Shown here: positions 1 through 8,178 of the stretch, piece by piece
Layout of the letters: each line of letters opens with the position of its first letter
How positions within the stretch are numbered: position 1 is the stretch's first letter
Source: Pullulanibacillus sp. KACC 23026
GTDB lineage: Bacteria; Bacillota; Bacilli; Bacillales; Sporolactobacillaceae
DNA length: 64,000 bases
Assembly (NCBI RefSeq): GCF_029094525.1
Contig: NZ_CP119107.1
Coordinates: 3,100,001-3,164,000, forward strand
Direction: 5' to 3'
The notes under the pieces: model-generated
Databases searched by the model: none
Told to the model about the DNA's origin: nothing
What the model saw: the letters and a program-made list of their open reading frames with translations, nothing else
Translations under genes and position numbers: made by a program

Positions 1-83
1 ATCTCATGTACAAGGTTCTATTAATGGCTGGCATCCCTTATTTTTTGTTTGTGCTCATCCAATTCATTATCTCAAAGCATTAA
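1..83 (+). CDS. C-terminal end of a membrane protein (partial, left edge)
   Basis: A reading frame enters from the left edge and ends at a TAA at 81-83. Its last 26 residues are strongly hydrophobic and finish in Ser-Lys-His, like the last transmembrane helix and short tail of an integral membrane protein. It converges on the DUF421 gene, and the two stop codons are adjacent with no spacer. The fragment is too short to name; a spore germination permease is one possibility given the sporulation-linked neighbours, but that is a guess. Confidence 0.45.
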   Translation, partial: LMYKVLLMAGIPYFLFVLIQFIISKH

Positions 84-944
84 TTATTTAAGATAAGACT
101 CCAATTTAGATTTTAAGGATTTGATGTTCGCTGCTTCATTTTTGTAAAGTTCTTTTGCCCCTTGATTATCCGTATCGAGTGCATAGAGGTCCAAATCAGC
201 CGCTACCTTTTTCAATTTCGCCATTACGGCCTGTCTTTCACTTGAAGCTGAGTTGTTCTTTTGGTCATTGACAAAATCGATGTAGAGCTGACCTTTTGAA
301 TCAACTTGAGCAGCATAAACATCCTTAAGATCTAAGACGCCTTTCTTACCCAGTTCACCTATGAGCCATTCCTTAGTAAATCCTGTATCATCCAATGCTT
401 TTTGAACGATTTTCCCTTGGCTGATCACCACTTCCGGTTTCTTATCTGCTTCAAGGGTCATATTAAGCTGATTGGGCGTAACAGGGCTCTCCATAGTTTT
501 CTTCATAACGCTAATCGCACCGTTCGTTTCAAAAACAGCGAGCTCGACATCGGAAAGCTTAAAAGCGTTATGCTGTCTAAGCTGAAGCATTAATTCATCC
601 AGGGATATTTTAGATTTGAACAGATTTTTCTCCTGTATTTTACCGTTTTCGATAAGAACCGTTGGCTTTCCTTCAACTAAATAACGTATCGGTCTAAAGA
701 GAAGGGATAGCAAAACTAAAATGAACGGAAGGATACCCCAAGTGGCCAAACCAATGGCTCCATCCAACCAGCTTACCCCTAAATTAACCGATAGATTTGC
801 GGTAATCGAGCCAATAGCAATACCCACTACATAGTCAAAAAAGGTCAGCTGCGATATTTGCCTTTTCCCTAAGATCCTGCAGATCAACAAAAGGAAGAAA
901 AAAGCAAACACGCAGCGCAGGATAATCAAAAGATAGTCAGGCAT
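84..944 (-). CDS. DUF421 (YetF-like) membrane protein
   Basis: The product is 286 residues. Three hydrophobic segments lie at about residues 4-24, 38-60 and 64-84, followed by a cytoplasmic region with the family signature VEGKPTVLIENGKI and an acidic/basic C-terminal extension. This matches the DUF421/YetF family, whose molecular role is not established. The start at 944 is chosen because GGAGG sits seven bases upstream; a start 12 codons earlier lacks such a site. It is divergent from a DUF4363-like gene and near a DUF1657 gene, a combination seen in the accessory part of spoVA-type sporulation loci (known association), which suggests a role in spores (inference). Confidence 0.85.
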   Translation of the reverse strand: MPDYLLIILRCVFAFFFLLLICRILGKRQISQLTFFDYVVGIAIGSITANLSVNLGVSWLDGAIGLATWGILPFILVLLSLLFRPIRYLVEGKPTVLIENGKIQEKNLFKSKISLDELMLQLRQHNAFKLSDVELAVFETNGAISVMKKTMESPVTPNQLNMTLEADKKPEVVISQGKIVQKALDDTGFTKEWLIGELGKKGVLDLKDVYAAQVDSKGQLYIDFVNDQKNNSASSERQAVMAKLKKVAADLDLYALDTDNQGAKELYKNEAANIKSLKSKLESYLK

Positions 945-1066
945 GTGTGTTCCTCCAACATCTAAATTCAAGTTTTCCAAGGGCCCTGCTCACTCCAAAA
1001 GGCCCTGTTGTATCTTTAGTATTTGGACATACTAAAAAAAAGATACAATAATTTAGGAGGAAAACC

Positions 1067-1426
1067 ATGAACCGTTTAGCTTTTGTAAAAATGGGTATCA
1101 GTGTTCTCTTAGGTATTTGTTTCTGGCTGCCCCAAACCACGTCCTTTGCAAAAGGTCAAGCTAATGAAATGAAACAACTTCAGCTTATCGAACAGGCGAC
1201 CCAACAGAAAAACTGGAGTGAAGCAAACTCACGCACTCATGCTTTAAAAAAATATTGTGAGGCCCGCTTATGGAAATATCAGCTTCTCTCTAATCAAAAC
1301 GAATATAACCCTATGTTGAGTGACCTTTCCAAACTAAATGGCGCTGTCAAGGCCCACGACAAAGCTCAAACGCTTGTTTGGATATCAGCCATAAAGTCAC
1401 AAGTTAAACTCATTTATTCACCCTAA
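1067..1426 (+). CDS. small secreted protein, DUF4363-like
   Basis: The product has 119 residues with an N-terminal signal peptide (Lys at 8, hydrophobic core to about residue 21, likely cleavage near Ser-Phe-Ala-Lys) and a helical remainder containing a QKNWSEA motif. Small exported proteins of the DUF4363 family commonly lie next to DUF421 genes, and the residue pattern (NWSEA... W... then paired helices) fits that family. A good ribosome site (AGGAGG) lies just before the ATG. It is transcribed divergently from the DUF421 gene and ends at a terminator shared with DUF1657. Function unknown; the family assignment is by pattern and context. Confidence 0.6.
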   Translation: MNRLAFVKMGISVLLGICFWLPQTTSFAKGQANEMKQLQLIEQATQQKNWSEANSRTHALKKYCEARLWKYQLLSNQNEYNPMLSDLSKLNGAVKAHDKAQTLVWISAIKSQVKLIYSP

Positions 1427-1431
1427 AAAGT

Positions 1432-1469
1432 AAAAATGAAGCCCTCCACATTGGACGGCTTCATTTTTG
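1432..1469. terminator. bidirectional intrinsic terminator
   Basis: An inverted repeat AATGAAGCC / GGCTTCATT flanks a short loop, with A-run on the left and T-run on the right. It lies between the convergent DUF4363-like and DUF1657 genes and can serve both. Confidence 0.85.
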
Positions 1470-1470
1470 T

Positions 1471-1677
1471 TTAAAACGTTTTAAATTGAGGTTCTTCTTT
1501 TTCCATTTGCATCTGACGAACCTCAAGAGCTTCTACAATCTTGGTGGCTTCGTCATAAGCCTCCTTAAAAATTTGGGCAGCCTGCTTATCTTGTGTTTCC
1601 ATCGAGAACAACTCTAAGCTTGCCTCAATGCTTTTTAGCTGCCCAATCGTCTGAAGGAGCTGTTGATAAGTCGTCAC
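1471..1677 (-). CDS. DUF1657 family protein
   Basis: The product is 68 residues, all helical, with the family pattern LKSIEASLE near residue 14, a central QAAQIF stretch and the typical C-terminal EEPQFK ending. DUF1657 proteins are small soluble proteins found in spore formers, often inside or beside spoVA-like operons. The start is a GTG at 1677 with GAGGTG upstream. Its closeness to DUF421 and a DUF4363-like gene supports a sporulation link. No biochemical function is known. Confidence 0.85.
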   Translation of the reverse strand: MTTYQQLLQTIGQLKSIEASLELFSMETQDKQAAQIFKEAYDEATKIVEALEVRQMQMEKEEPQFKTF

Positions 1678-1761
1678 CCCAAATCACCTCACCGTTTAAT
1701 ATGTCCTTTCGTGACAAAAGTTAATCAAACTCCGGAAGAGGATCCTGTTCTTAGGGCGATT

Positions 1762-2133
1762 TCAAGACCCGAGTTGGTCAAGCATCGTTGTTAACGTGTG
1801 TTCAATCGCACTGATCGTATTTAAAAAACGCTTTTTGCGTGTATCTTTTTGAAAAGCGGTAACCGATACAATGGTCAAATTTTCATCCGCATCTAATAAT
1901 TGCGGCACAAAGATGTATCGGGGCTTGGCTTCACGGATCCATTGCATAGCAAGAGGCTGCCATTCCTTAAGGAGCTCCGTCACATGTTCGGCATATGGCT
2001 TGACCTCTCCAAAAAAATCAACCTTATAATCGGCTGCGCTTGTCCGATTCAAAAACTGATCATGGCAGTCGCGGCCAATCTGCCTCAATTCTTCGGTTAT
2101 CGCCTTTAAACGAGCGAGCTGTTGATCATTCAT
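1762..2133 (-). CDS. yppE: YppE family protein (DUF1798)
   Basis: The product of 123 residues matches the YppE/DUF1798 family: an N-terminal helical region, the DFFGEVKPYAE motif near residue 39, REAKPRYI near residue 67 and a conserved KKRFLNTISAIEHTL C-terminal helix. The family is a small helical bundle of unknown function. In B. subtilis it also lies next to recU, which agrees with the position here. AGGTGCC before the ATG is a reasonable ribosome site. Confidence 0.85.
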   Translation of the reverse strand: MNDQQLARLKAITEELRQIGRDCHDQFLNRTSAADYKVDFFGEVKPYAEHVTELLKEWQPLAMQWIREAKPRYIFVPQLLDADENLTIVSVTAFQKDTRKKRFLNTISAIEHTLTTMLDQLGS

Positions 2134-2213
2134 AGCGGCACCTCCACTATGAGTGTATCAAATCCTTATTAAAATCTCACTTTTTTTATAACCGCTATCG
2201 GTTATTTATTTTT

Positions 2214-2513
2214 TTACGTTAGGACTGCCTTAACTCGACGGGAACGATGGTTCTTTTGCATCGACTGTTTTTCCGGCATAGCTTGCGTTAATTGGCTTAG
2301 TTCTGCATCGATGATCTTAAGATGCCCTTCAATTTTTTCAACTGTTGAGTAGATCTCCTCTAATTCGCGACGATGCTGCAGCAGCTGGATATTGACAACA
2401 TCGTCTGCCTTATTAGAGAGCTTTCGTTCAACTTGATCCAGTTTTAATTCAAGCAAATCCATTCTATTCATAAACATTTCAATCGACATTCCTGTATTAG
2501 AGTCTTGATTCAT
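2214..2513 (-). CDS. small coiled-coil protein of unknown function
   Basis: The product has 99 residues. From about residue 15 to 80 it shows heptad spacing of hydrophobic residues (LLELKLDQVERKL and following), so it is probably a coiled coil, with a basic tail (HRSRRVK). A GGAGG site lies nine bases before the ATG, which supports translation. It occupies the place of yppC/yppD in B. subtilis, but I do not recognise either family in it. No function is proposed. Confidence 0.65.
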   Translation of the reverse strand: MNQDSNTGMSIEMFMNRMDLLELKLDQVERKLSNKADDVVNIQLLQHRRELEEIYSTVEKIEGHLKIIDAELSQLTQAMPEKQSMQKNHRSRRVKAVLT

Positions 2514-2793
2514 GAGAAAAGCCTCCTCTAAAAAATAGATTAGTTTTTATAATTCGTTTTAATTTAGAGACATCCTTCACAAGCGACAAAACAAGTTTTG
2601 ATTCGTCAAAGAAAGTGCTCGTTTTTCTTTTTTTAATAGTTCATTTGACAGAAAAGGCATTTTTTAGGCCTGCCTTTTTCGCTCAAAAGAAATGAAACTT
2701 ATCTAACCCGAAACCGTCTCTAGAAAAGAGAGTTACTTCTATTAAGCGTATCAATTGTCATCAATTGTTAAGAATTATTTTATTGAAATAAGG

Positions 2794-2799
2794 TATAAT
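2794..2799 (+). promoter_or_regulatory. probable -10 element for recU-ponA
   Basis: A perfect TATAAT lies 28 bases before the recU start in an AT-rich stretch. No convincing -35 box sits at 16-18 bases; the best candidates are weak. Likely the sigma-A promoter of recU-ponA. The rest of the 2514-2793 gap shows no gene. Confidence 0.5.
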
Positions 2800-2827
2800 G
2801 AGATATCACTGTTAAAGGAGGACACCC

Positions 2828-3415
2828 GTGGCTATTCGATATCCAAATGGCAAAAAGGTTGACTTCTTGAATCAACTATCCTCTAATGTTAATTACGGAA
2901 ACCGTGGCATGACTCTAGAGGACGATCTTAACTTAACCAATGCTTTTTATAGGGAACAAGGGATCTGTCTGGTACATAAGAAACCAACCCCCGTCCAAAT
3001 TGTCAACGTTGACTACCCGAAGCGAAGCGCTGCTAAGATCACGGAGGCCTATTTTAAAAAACCATCAACTACTGATTACAATGGGGTGTATAGAGGACAT
3101 TACATTGACTTTGAAGCCAAGGAAACGAAAAATAAAACATCATTGCCGTTACAGAATTTTCATGAACATCAAGTGACTCACATGGAACAAGTGAAAGCAC
3201 ACCAAGGTATCTCGTTTATTATTGTCAAATTCGCTGACGATCAATCCCCTTACTTACTTGATGCCGATCTTGTGATTGCATTTTGGAAGGACCAACAAAA
3301 AGGTGGCCGAAAATCAATTCCTAAGAAAATGATTGTCACAAATGGACAACCTATTTCTATAGGTCTCAATCCTAGACTTGATTACATAAAAGCCATTGAC
3401 CGTCTTTATTTTTGA
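2828..3415 (+). CDS. recU: Holliday junction resolvase RecU
   Basis: RecU cleaves four-way DNA junctions during recombination and chromosome segregation. The product of 195 residues has the family N-terminus with [10 protein letters not shown] near residues 22-31, the [12 protein letters not shown] segment, and the nuclease core with TDYNG (about 82-86) and the metal-binding FEAKET (about 95-100). The length is usual for the family. The start is a GTG with AAAGGAGG upstream. It precedes ponA by about 50 bases on the same strand, the arrangement known in Bacillus, where the two are co-transcribed. Confidence 0.96.
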   Translation: MAIRYPNGKKVDFLNQLSSNVNYGNRGMTLEDDLNLTNAFYREQGICLVHKKPTPVQIVNVDYPKRSAAKITEAYFKKPSTTDYNGVYRGHYIDFEAKETKNKTSLPLQNFHEHQVTHMEQVKAHQGISFIIVKFADDQSPYLLDADLVIAFWKDQQKGGRKSIPKKMIVTNGQPISIGLNPRLDYIKAIDRLYF

Positions 3416-3464
3416 CTAGATAACGAATGGTTTAGTGAGTCTGTTTAGAAAGGTAGATGTAAAA

Positions 3465-6227
3465 ATGCCTGATTACAAATCACGGACAGAACGCCGGCGG
3501 GCGATGAATAATAACAAAAAACAAGCTTCAAGCAAGTCGAATCAGAAAAAAACCGTTAAACGAATCTTTCTGTCCATCCTTGCTGTTTTCATTTTATGTA
3601 TTATCTCTGGAATCATCGCTGTCGCTGCCATGATTCACGGTGCCCCGCCACTAAAGGCATCCGAATTAAAAACACCTGTCGCGTCAAAGATCTATTTCAA
3701 AGATGGCTCTTTAATGACGACAGTAGGCAGTGATGATCGTGTCTATGCGCCGATCAATCAAATTCCTAACATTGTAAGAGAAGCGTTTATCTCAACCGAG
3801 GACACTCGTTTCTACTCTCACTTTGGGATTGACCCCTATCGAATCGGAGGGGCTATCCTCGCCAACTTTAAAGGCGGATTTGGCTCCCAAGGGGGAAGTA
3901 CCATTACCCAGCAGGTCGTCAAAAATGATATTTTGACCTCCCAAAAAACGTTAACACGTAAAGTTCAAGAAGCCTATTTGGCCATTCGATTAGAACAAAA
4001 GTATTCCAAGGATCAAATTCTTGAAATGTACTTAAATACCATTTTCCTTGGAAGTCACTCTTATGGGGTCGGAACGGCTTCAGAAAACTATTACGGGATT
4101 TCCGTTAGTAAAATATCGGATAAAACAAGTAAAGGGCTGGCACAAGCGGCCATGCTTGCGGCATTGCCAAAAGCCCCAAGCTATTATGACCCGTCGAGCA
4201 ACCCAACAGCCGCCAAGCAGCGCCGCGACTTGGTTCTCGATCTTATGGTTAAGAACAAAGTGATTACTCAGGACCAAGCGGATGCGGCTAAGAAAGTCTC
4301 AATCAAAGATATGTTAAAGACAAACACGACGACTAAGAAGCAACGCAATTACGATGCCGTGCTGAATTTGATTGAGTCCCAATATGTAGGTAAAGGAAAA
4401 CAAATCAGCGAAACCGATTTCTATCAAGGCGGTTTAGCCATTCATACGACGATTGACAAAAAAGTTCAAAACACAATTGAGAATGCTTTAAATGATGATA
4501 GTAACTTCTCATCTGCTAAGAAAAATATTCAAGCAGGCATCGCATCCATTGACACGAAAACAGGTGCCATTTTAGGTATTGGCGGCGGACGTCACTATAC
4601 GAACGGCACCAACTGGGCTTTAGCTGGTGACACTTACAATGGAACCGGCAATCAAGTCGGGTCAACCGCCAAGCCTCTTGTGGATTATGGTCCAGCGATT
4701 GAATATTTAAAATGGCCGACTACCCATACCCTTCAAGATGAGCCTTATAAATATGCGGGAACCGATCTAACCGTTGGCGAATGGGATGGAACCTATTGGG
4801 GTAATTTGACAATGGAACGCGCCTTAGCTTACTCACGGAACGTTCCAGCTGTTAAAACGCTCAATGAGTTAGATAACACAATTGGTAAAAGTAAAATTAT
4901 TGCCTATGATAAAAAGCTTGGTATTAATTTTAATCCAAAGACTTATGTCGAATCCTATGCGATTGGTTCTTTTACAGCCAACCCATTAGAGATTGCCGGC
5001 GCTTATGCGACTTACGGGAATAACGGCGTCTACAATGCCCCCCATGCGATAACATCGATTGATTATCCAGATGGGCGCAAAGTCACATTAGATCACGATG
5101 AGCATGTAGCCGTTCACGATTATACAGCCTACATGATTACAGATATGCTAAAAGATGTGACACAAACGCCAACCACTTACTCAGGACCAAGTCTTGCTGG
5201 TTATCCGATTGTCGGAAAATCAGGATCAACGAACGTATCCGATGACTTGGCTAAGAAATATCATTTATCTTCCTGGGAGGTCCAACATGGGAACGTGGAT
5301 GAATGGTTTACCGGGTATTCACCAACTGTCACAACCTCTGTCTGGACGGGGTATGTTAAGCCAAGCAAACCAACATCCAGTGATGGAATTGTTTTAACAG
5401 ATAATGCGACAAAGATTGCTTCTGTCCTGTTTGGAGATGTCATGAAAGCTGTCACATCCAAAAATACCCCCTACTGGAGTATGCCAAATTCAGTGGTTCG
5501 GGCATCCGTTGAAAAGAGCACTGGCCTTCTGGCAAGTGACACAACACCAAAGAGTGATATCATAACAGGCCTTTATGTAAAAGGAACAGAACCATCTAAA
5601 GTGTCAACTAAATATCAAAAGCTAAGCCCTGTTTCCAGTTTAAAAGCGAGCTATGATGATAAGTCTAATACGGTTCAGCTTAACTGGGGCTACAATAGTA
5701 AACAAGACATCAGCTATGAAATCGATCAAAATACAAGCAGCGGATTCCAACCTATTGGCACATCTGACCAGACGTCCTTTACCGTAAATAATTTGCAACC
5801 GGGTACCGACTATGAATTCCAGGTTATCGCTATTTACACGGACCCGTCAGACGCTTCTAAGAACAAGAAGAGTGATCCAGTGAAAGTCACTATTAGCATC
5901 CCTGGCGCCACACCTCCAACTCCAGGAAACAATGGAGACAATGGCAACAATGGAAATGGTGATACCGGAAACAACGGGAACGGAAATGGGAACGATGGAA
6001 ACAATGGGAATGGCAATGACAATAGCAACGGAAATGAAAACAATGGCAATGGAAACGGGAACTCTGGCACGGGAACTGGCGATAGTAACAGTACTGGCAC
6101 TACAGGAACCGGAACTACAGGAACCGGGACTACAGGAACTTCCAATCAGACTCAAGGAACCTCCACCCAAAGTTCATCCATTGCTAATGATCCAGTCGGA
6201 ATCAATCACGCCGACCATAGACCATAG
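3465..6227 (+). CDS. ponA: class A penicillin-binding protein 1A (bifunctional)
   Basis: This enzyme polymerises and cross-links peptidoglycan at the outer face of the membrane. From the chosen ATG (start like B. subtilis PonA, weak AAAGGT site) it has 920 residues: a basic cytoplasmic tail, a membrane anchor at about 31-56, a glycosyltransferase-51 domain (about 60-250; catalytic Glu 112 in STEDTRFY, GGSTITQQ after it), a transpeptidase domain with STAK at 400-403, SRN at 457-459 and KSGS at 585-588, a fibronectin type III domain (about 722-812), and a Gly/Asn/Thr-rich tail to the end. The third transpeptidase motif is KSGS rather than the usual KTGT. It is downstream of recU. Confidence 0.96.
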   Translation: MPDYKSRTERRRAMNNNKKQASSKSNQKKTVKRIFLSILAVFILCIISGIIAVAAMIHGAPPLKASELKTPVASKIYFKDGSLMTTVGSDDRVYAPINQIPNIVREAFISTEDTRFYSHFGIDPYRIGGAILANFKGGFGSQGGSTITQQVVKNDILTSQKTLTRKVQEAYLAIRLEQKYSKDQILEMYLNTIFLGSHSYGVGTASENYYGISVSKISDKTSKGLAQAAMLAALPKAPSYYDPSSNPTAAKQRRDLVLDLMVKNKVITQDQADAAKKVSIKDMLKTNTTTKKQRNYDAVLNLIESQYVGKGKQISETDFYQGGLAIHTTIDKKVQNTIENALNDDSNFSSAKKNIQAGIASIDTKTGAILGIGGGRHYTNGTNWALAGDTYNGTGNQVGSTAKPLVDYGPAIEYLKWPTTHTLQDEPYKYAGTDLTVGEWDGTYWGNLTMERALAYSRNVPAVKTLNELDNTIGKSKIIAYDKKLGINFNPKTYVESYAIGSFTANPLEIAGAYATYGNNGVYNAPHAITSIDYPDGRKVTLDHDEHVAVHDYTAYMITDMLKDVTQTPTTYSGPSLAGYPIVGKSGSTNVSDDLAKKYHLSSWEVQHGNVDEWFTGYSPTVTTSVWTGYVKPSKPTSSDGIVLTDNATKIASVLFGDVMKAVTSKNTPYWSMPNSVVRASVEKSTGLLASDTTPKSDIITGLYVKGTEPSKVSTKYQKLSPVSSLKASYDDKSNTVQLNWGYNSKQDISYEIDQNTSSGFQPIGTSDQTSFTVNNLQPGTDYEFQVIAIYTDPSDASKNKKSDPVKVTISIPGATPPTPGNNGDNGNNGNGDTGNNGNGNGNDGNNGNGNDNSNGNENNGNGNGNSGTGTGDSNSTGTTGTGTTGTGTTGTSNQTQGTSTQSSSIANDPVGINHADHRP
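5925..6165 (+). repeat. low-complexity Gly/Asn/Thr coding repeat at the PonA C-terminus
   Basis: Degenerate repeats of GGAAACAATGG-like and GGAACCGGGACTACA-like units encode runs of Gly-Asn and then Gly-Thr-Thr. The reading frame stays open through the whole stretch, so it is a flexible tail and not a frameshift. Open frames on the opposite strand here are a by-product of the repeat. Confidence 0.85.
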
Positions 6228-6243
6228 TTAACAAAAATAAGTC

Positions 6244-6276
6244 AAAGAGGCTGTCCCAATAAGGGCAGCCTCTTTT
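6244..6276 (+). terminator. intrinsic terminator after ponA
   Basis: An inverted repeat AAGAGGCTG(T)CCC / GGG(C)AGCCTCTT is followed by TTTTC, 16 bases after the ponA stop. Confidence 0.85.
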
Positions 6277-6356
6277 CATGAAGAAATGAGCTCATATGCT
6301 AGTGCCTATTATCAAAATGACAATGACTAATCGGCTATTTGAATGGTCTGCAGAAT

Positions 6357-6670
6357 ATCCGAGAAGGTCCACTGCCCCACGGCAGATTAGCCAAAATCCC
6401 AAGAAGGTCTACCAATTATCCGAGAAGCTTGGCGAAAAATCCGAGAAGGTCTACCAATTAACCCAGAAGGTTGGCGAAAAATCCGAGAAGGTCTGCTAAA
6501 AATCCAAGAAGGTGGACCTTTTATCCGAGAAGGTCCACTGACCCACGGCAGATTAGCCAAAATCCCAAGAAGGTCTACCAATTAACCCAGAAGGTTGGCG
6601 AAAAATCCGAGAAGGTCTACTAAAAATCCAAGAAGGTGGACCTTTTATCCGAGAAGGTCCACTGATCCCC
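6357..6670. repeat. tandem intergenic repeat, 21-bp unit, about 13 copies
   Basis: Units of the type ATCCGAGAAGGTCTACCAATT recur at 21-bp steps, with variants ending GCGAAAA, CTAAAA or CCTTTT, and with a longer unit (CCACGGCAGATTAGCCAAA) occurring twice, 166 bp apart. Larger blocks are themselves duplicated. It fills the gap between ponA and the LigB-like gene. Open frames inside it are repeat artefacts. Confidence 0.85.
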
Positions 6671-6748
6671 ATTTTCATTCATTTGGTGGTGGCACCGTAA
6701 AACGCGCCATGGGAAGCTATTCGCCTTTTGGTTACGATGGGGCTTCAC

Positions 6749-7567
6749 TTAAGATTCTAAGTTATAAAATTCAGCGGTTAATAGTCCAAAATAGGTAGGT
6801 GCTTCATAGCAGAGGACTTCTGCCTTCCTTCCTTCTTTCGGAAGAGTGCCTGCTAATATCAATGATTGCCATATTCCATCAGGTTTGGCTTCCTCAATTT
6901 CTTTAACAGAGATTGTTGTCAAGGCTTCGAGATCGCCCTGTTTTACCCACTCGACGATTTTCTGATCAACTCGTTTTGCCTCTTCATGGAATCCGTAAGG
7001 GCCTGTTGCATCGTGTGTGTGTGACCAATCACAGCTTGCAATTAAAGCGACCCGTTTTCCACTTGAATCTATGGCGCGGCGAATCGCCTTCCCCATTGCA
7101 AGGTGTTCTTCATAACCTATTAATCGGGACGGTGTTAGAACAACAACAGGCACATTTGGCATGAATCGTAGCGGCACAATAGCTCCCCAGTCTAATTGAA
7201 GAATCGATAAAGGGCCTTCCGATGTTCCATAATTTAGTAAACCAACCGGAAGCTTCTCTGTTTCAGCCGCTTCTTTTATTTGTTGCGCAAGGGAGCGGTC
7301 CACTTCTTTTTTCATTTTATATGTGAGACCATTTATAGCTGACACGCCTTCCATTGCTTCACTCCCCGATATCGAGAATTGGCCATCGATTCTCGTACCG
7401 TGCGGTGTTATAACAAGAAGGACATCTGGCTGTGATCTGTTCACACGGCTTCCTAATTCGATCATAGCGGTACGCGTCCGTGCCATCCTCTCTTCAAATT
7501 GCCCTGCTAGTTCAGGAATAATTTCGTCCCCATGCGGCGTCATACAGGCATAAACAAGTTGTCCCAT
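6749..7567 (-). CDS. LigB-family (class III extradiol dioxygenase-like) protein
   Basis: The product of 272 residues matches the LigB/AmmeMemoRadiSam-B-like fold: an N-terminal MTPHGDEI near residues 9-16, ITPHGTRIDGQFSI near 52-66, ASCDWSHTH near 177-185 and a C-terminal PTYFGLLTAEF. The His residues in the TPHG and DWSHTH motifs correspond to metal ligands in class III extradiol dioxygenases, so metal binding is likely; the substrate is unknown. GGGGAGATAGGGGA precedes the ATG. It stands alone between a repeat block and a terminator, with no aromatic degradation genes around it, so a catabolic role is not supported by context. Confidence 0.8.
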   Translation of the reverse strand: MGQLVYACMTPHGDEIIPELAGQFEERMARTRTAMIELGSRVNRSQPDVLLVITPHGTRIDGQFSISGSEAMEGVSAINGLTYKMKKEVDRSLAQQIKEAAETEKLPVGLLNYGTSEGPLSILQLDWGAIVPLRFMPNVPVVVLTPSRLIGYEEHLAMGKAIRRAIDSSGKRVALIASCDWSHTHDATGPYGFHEEAKRVDQKIVEWVKQGDLEALTTISVKEIEEAKPDGIWQSLILAGTLPKEGRKAEVLCYEAPTYFGLLTAEFYNLES

Positions 7568-7605
7568 TCCCCTATCTCCCCTTTCATTAGTCTTATTTAC
7601 CGAAT

Positions 7606-7659
7606 GAAAAAACGGCCTATTTCCACTATAACAATTTTAGTAGAATTAGGCCGTTTTTA
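7606..7659. terminator. intrinsic terminator
   Basis: AAAACGGCCTA and TTAGGCCGTTTT form a long stem flanked by A and T runs. It lies between the P-loop gene and the LigB-like gene, both on the minus strand, and should end transcription of the former. Confidence 0.8.
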
Positions 7660-7699
7660 GTTATTAGATTTTGTGAAATAATTAAAAATAATGCCTTTA

Positions 7700-8152
7700 T
7701 CAGCAGATGGTTTCTAACCATTTTTTGACTTTCTTTTCAGGTATTAAAAAGGTTTCTTCTGGATTAACAATAAATCCCGTTTTCAGGCTGCTGATCACTA
7801 ACTCTTCAGGAATATCAACATAATGAAGGGTTAGCTCAACACCAAGTTCATCGGCAAAATGATGGAACTCGTCTTTTTGCTCACAGGTTAAACACTCTAA
7901 GTCAATAATGACATCCTTGCCATTCTTTAAAGCACTTGATGCTTTTTCCAGAACAAGAGATTTTAACGTTTCAGGTCTCAGTCCCTGGTTTTCTTCTAAT
8001 GTTGAAGCGGGATCTCCAAGATCATTTCCCAATAGGCGATTCTGCCAATCTGCTGGATTTAGATGAAGCGCATCGTATCTCGCCTCAAGATCTTGACCAA
8101 AGGAAGTCTTACATTTTCCAGGGAGACCGATTAATAAATGAAGGGTGGCCAT
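7700..8152 (-). CDS. P-loop kinase/ATPase-like protein with altered Walker A
   Basis: The product of 150 residues begins MATLHLLIGLPGKCKTS, the position and setting of a Walker A loop in small AAA_33/zeta-toxin-like kinases, followed by DLEC near residue 84, which could be a Walker B-like strand, and an EDxx-rich C-terminal half. The canonical loop would be GLPGSGKTT; here the glycine before the lysine is cysteine (codon TGT). So nucleotide binding may be changed. A GGAGAG site precedes the ATG. It is isolated, with a terminator behind it. Family assignment is general; the substrate is unknown. Confidence 0.65.
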   Translation of the reverse strand: MATLHLLIGLPGKCKTSFGQDLEARYDALHLNPADWQNRLLGNDLGDPASTLEENQGLRPETLKSLVLEKASSALKNGKDVIIDLECLTCEQKDEFHHFADELGVELTLHYVDIPEELVISSLKTGFIVNPEETFLIPEKKVKKWLETIC

Positions 8153-8178
8153 TCATCTCTCTCCTTTTACTTAAATGA

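Noticed and set aside
937-1140. A 67-residue minus-strand gene
   Set aside because: It lies over the divergent promoter region and the start of the DUF4363-like gene, with no ribosome site or family match.
5834-6170. Long antisense reading frames opposite the end of ponA
   Set aside because: They come from the low-complexity Gly/Asn/Thr coding repeat; the sense frame is the real one.
6296-6798. Small reading frames in the gap after ponA
   Set aside because: They translate the 21-bp repeat and have no ribosome site.
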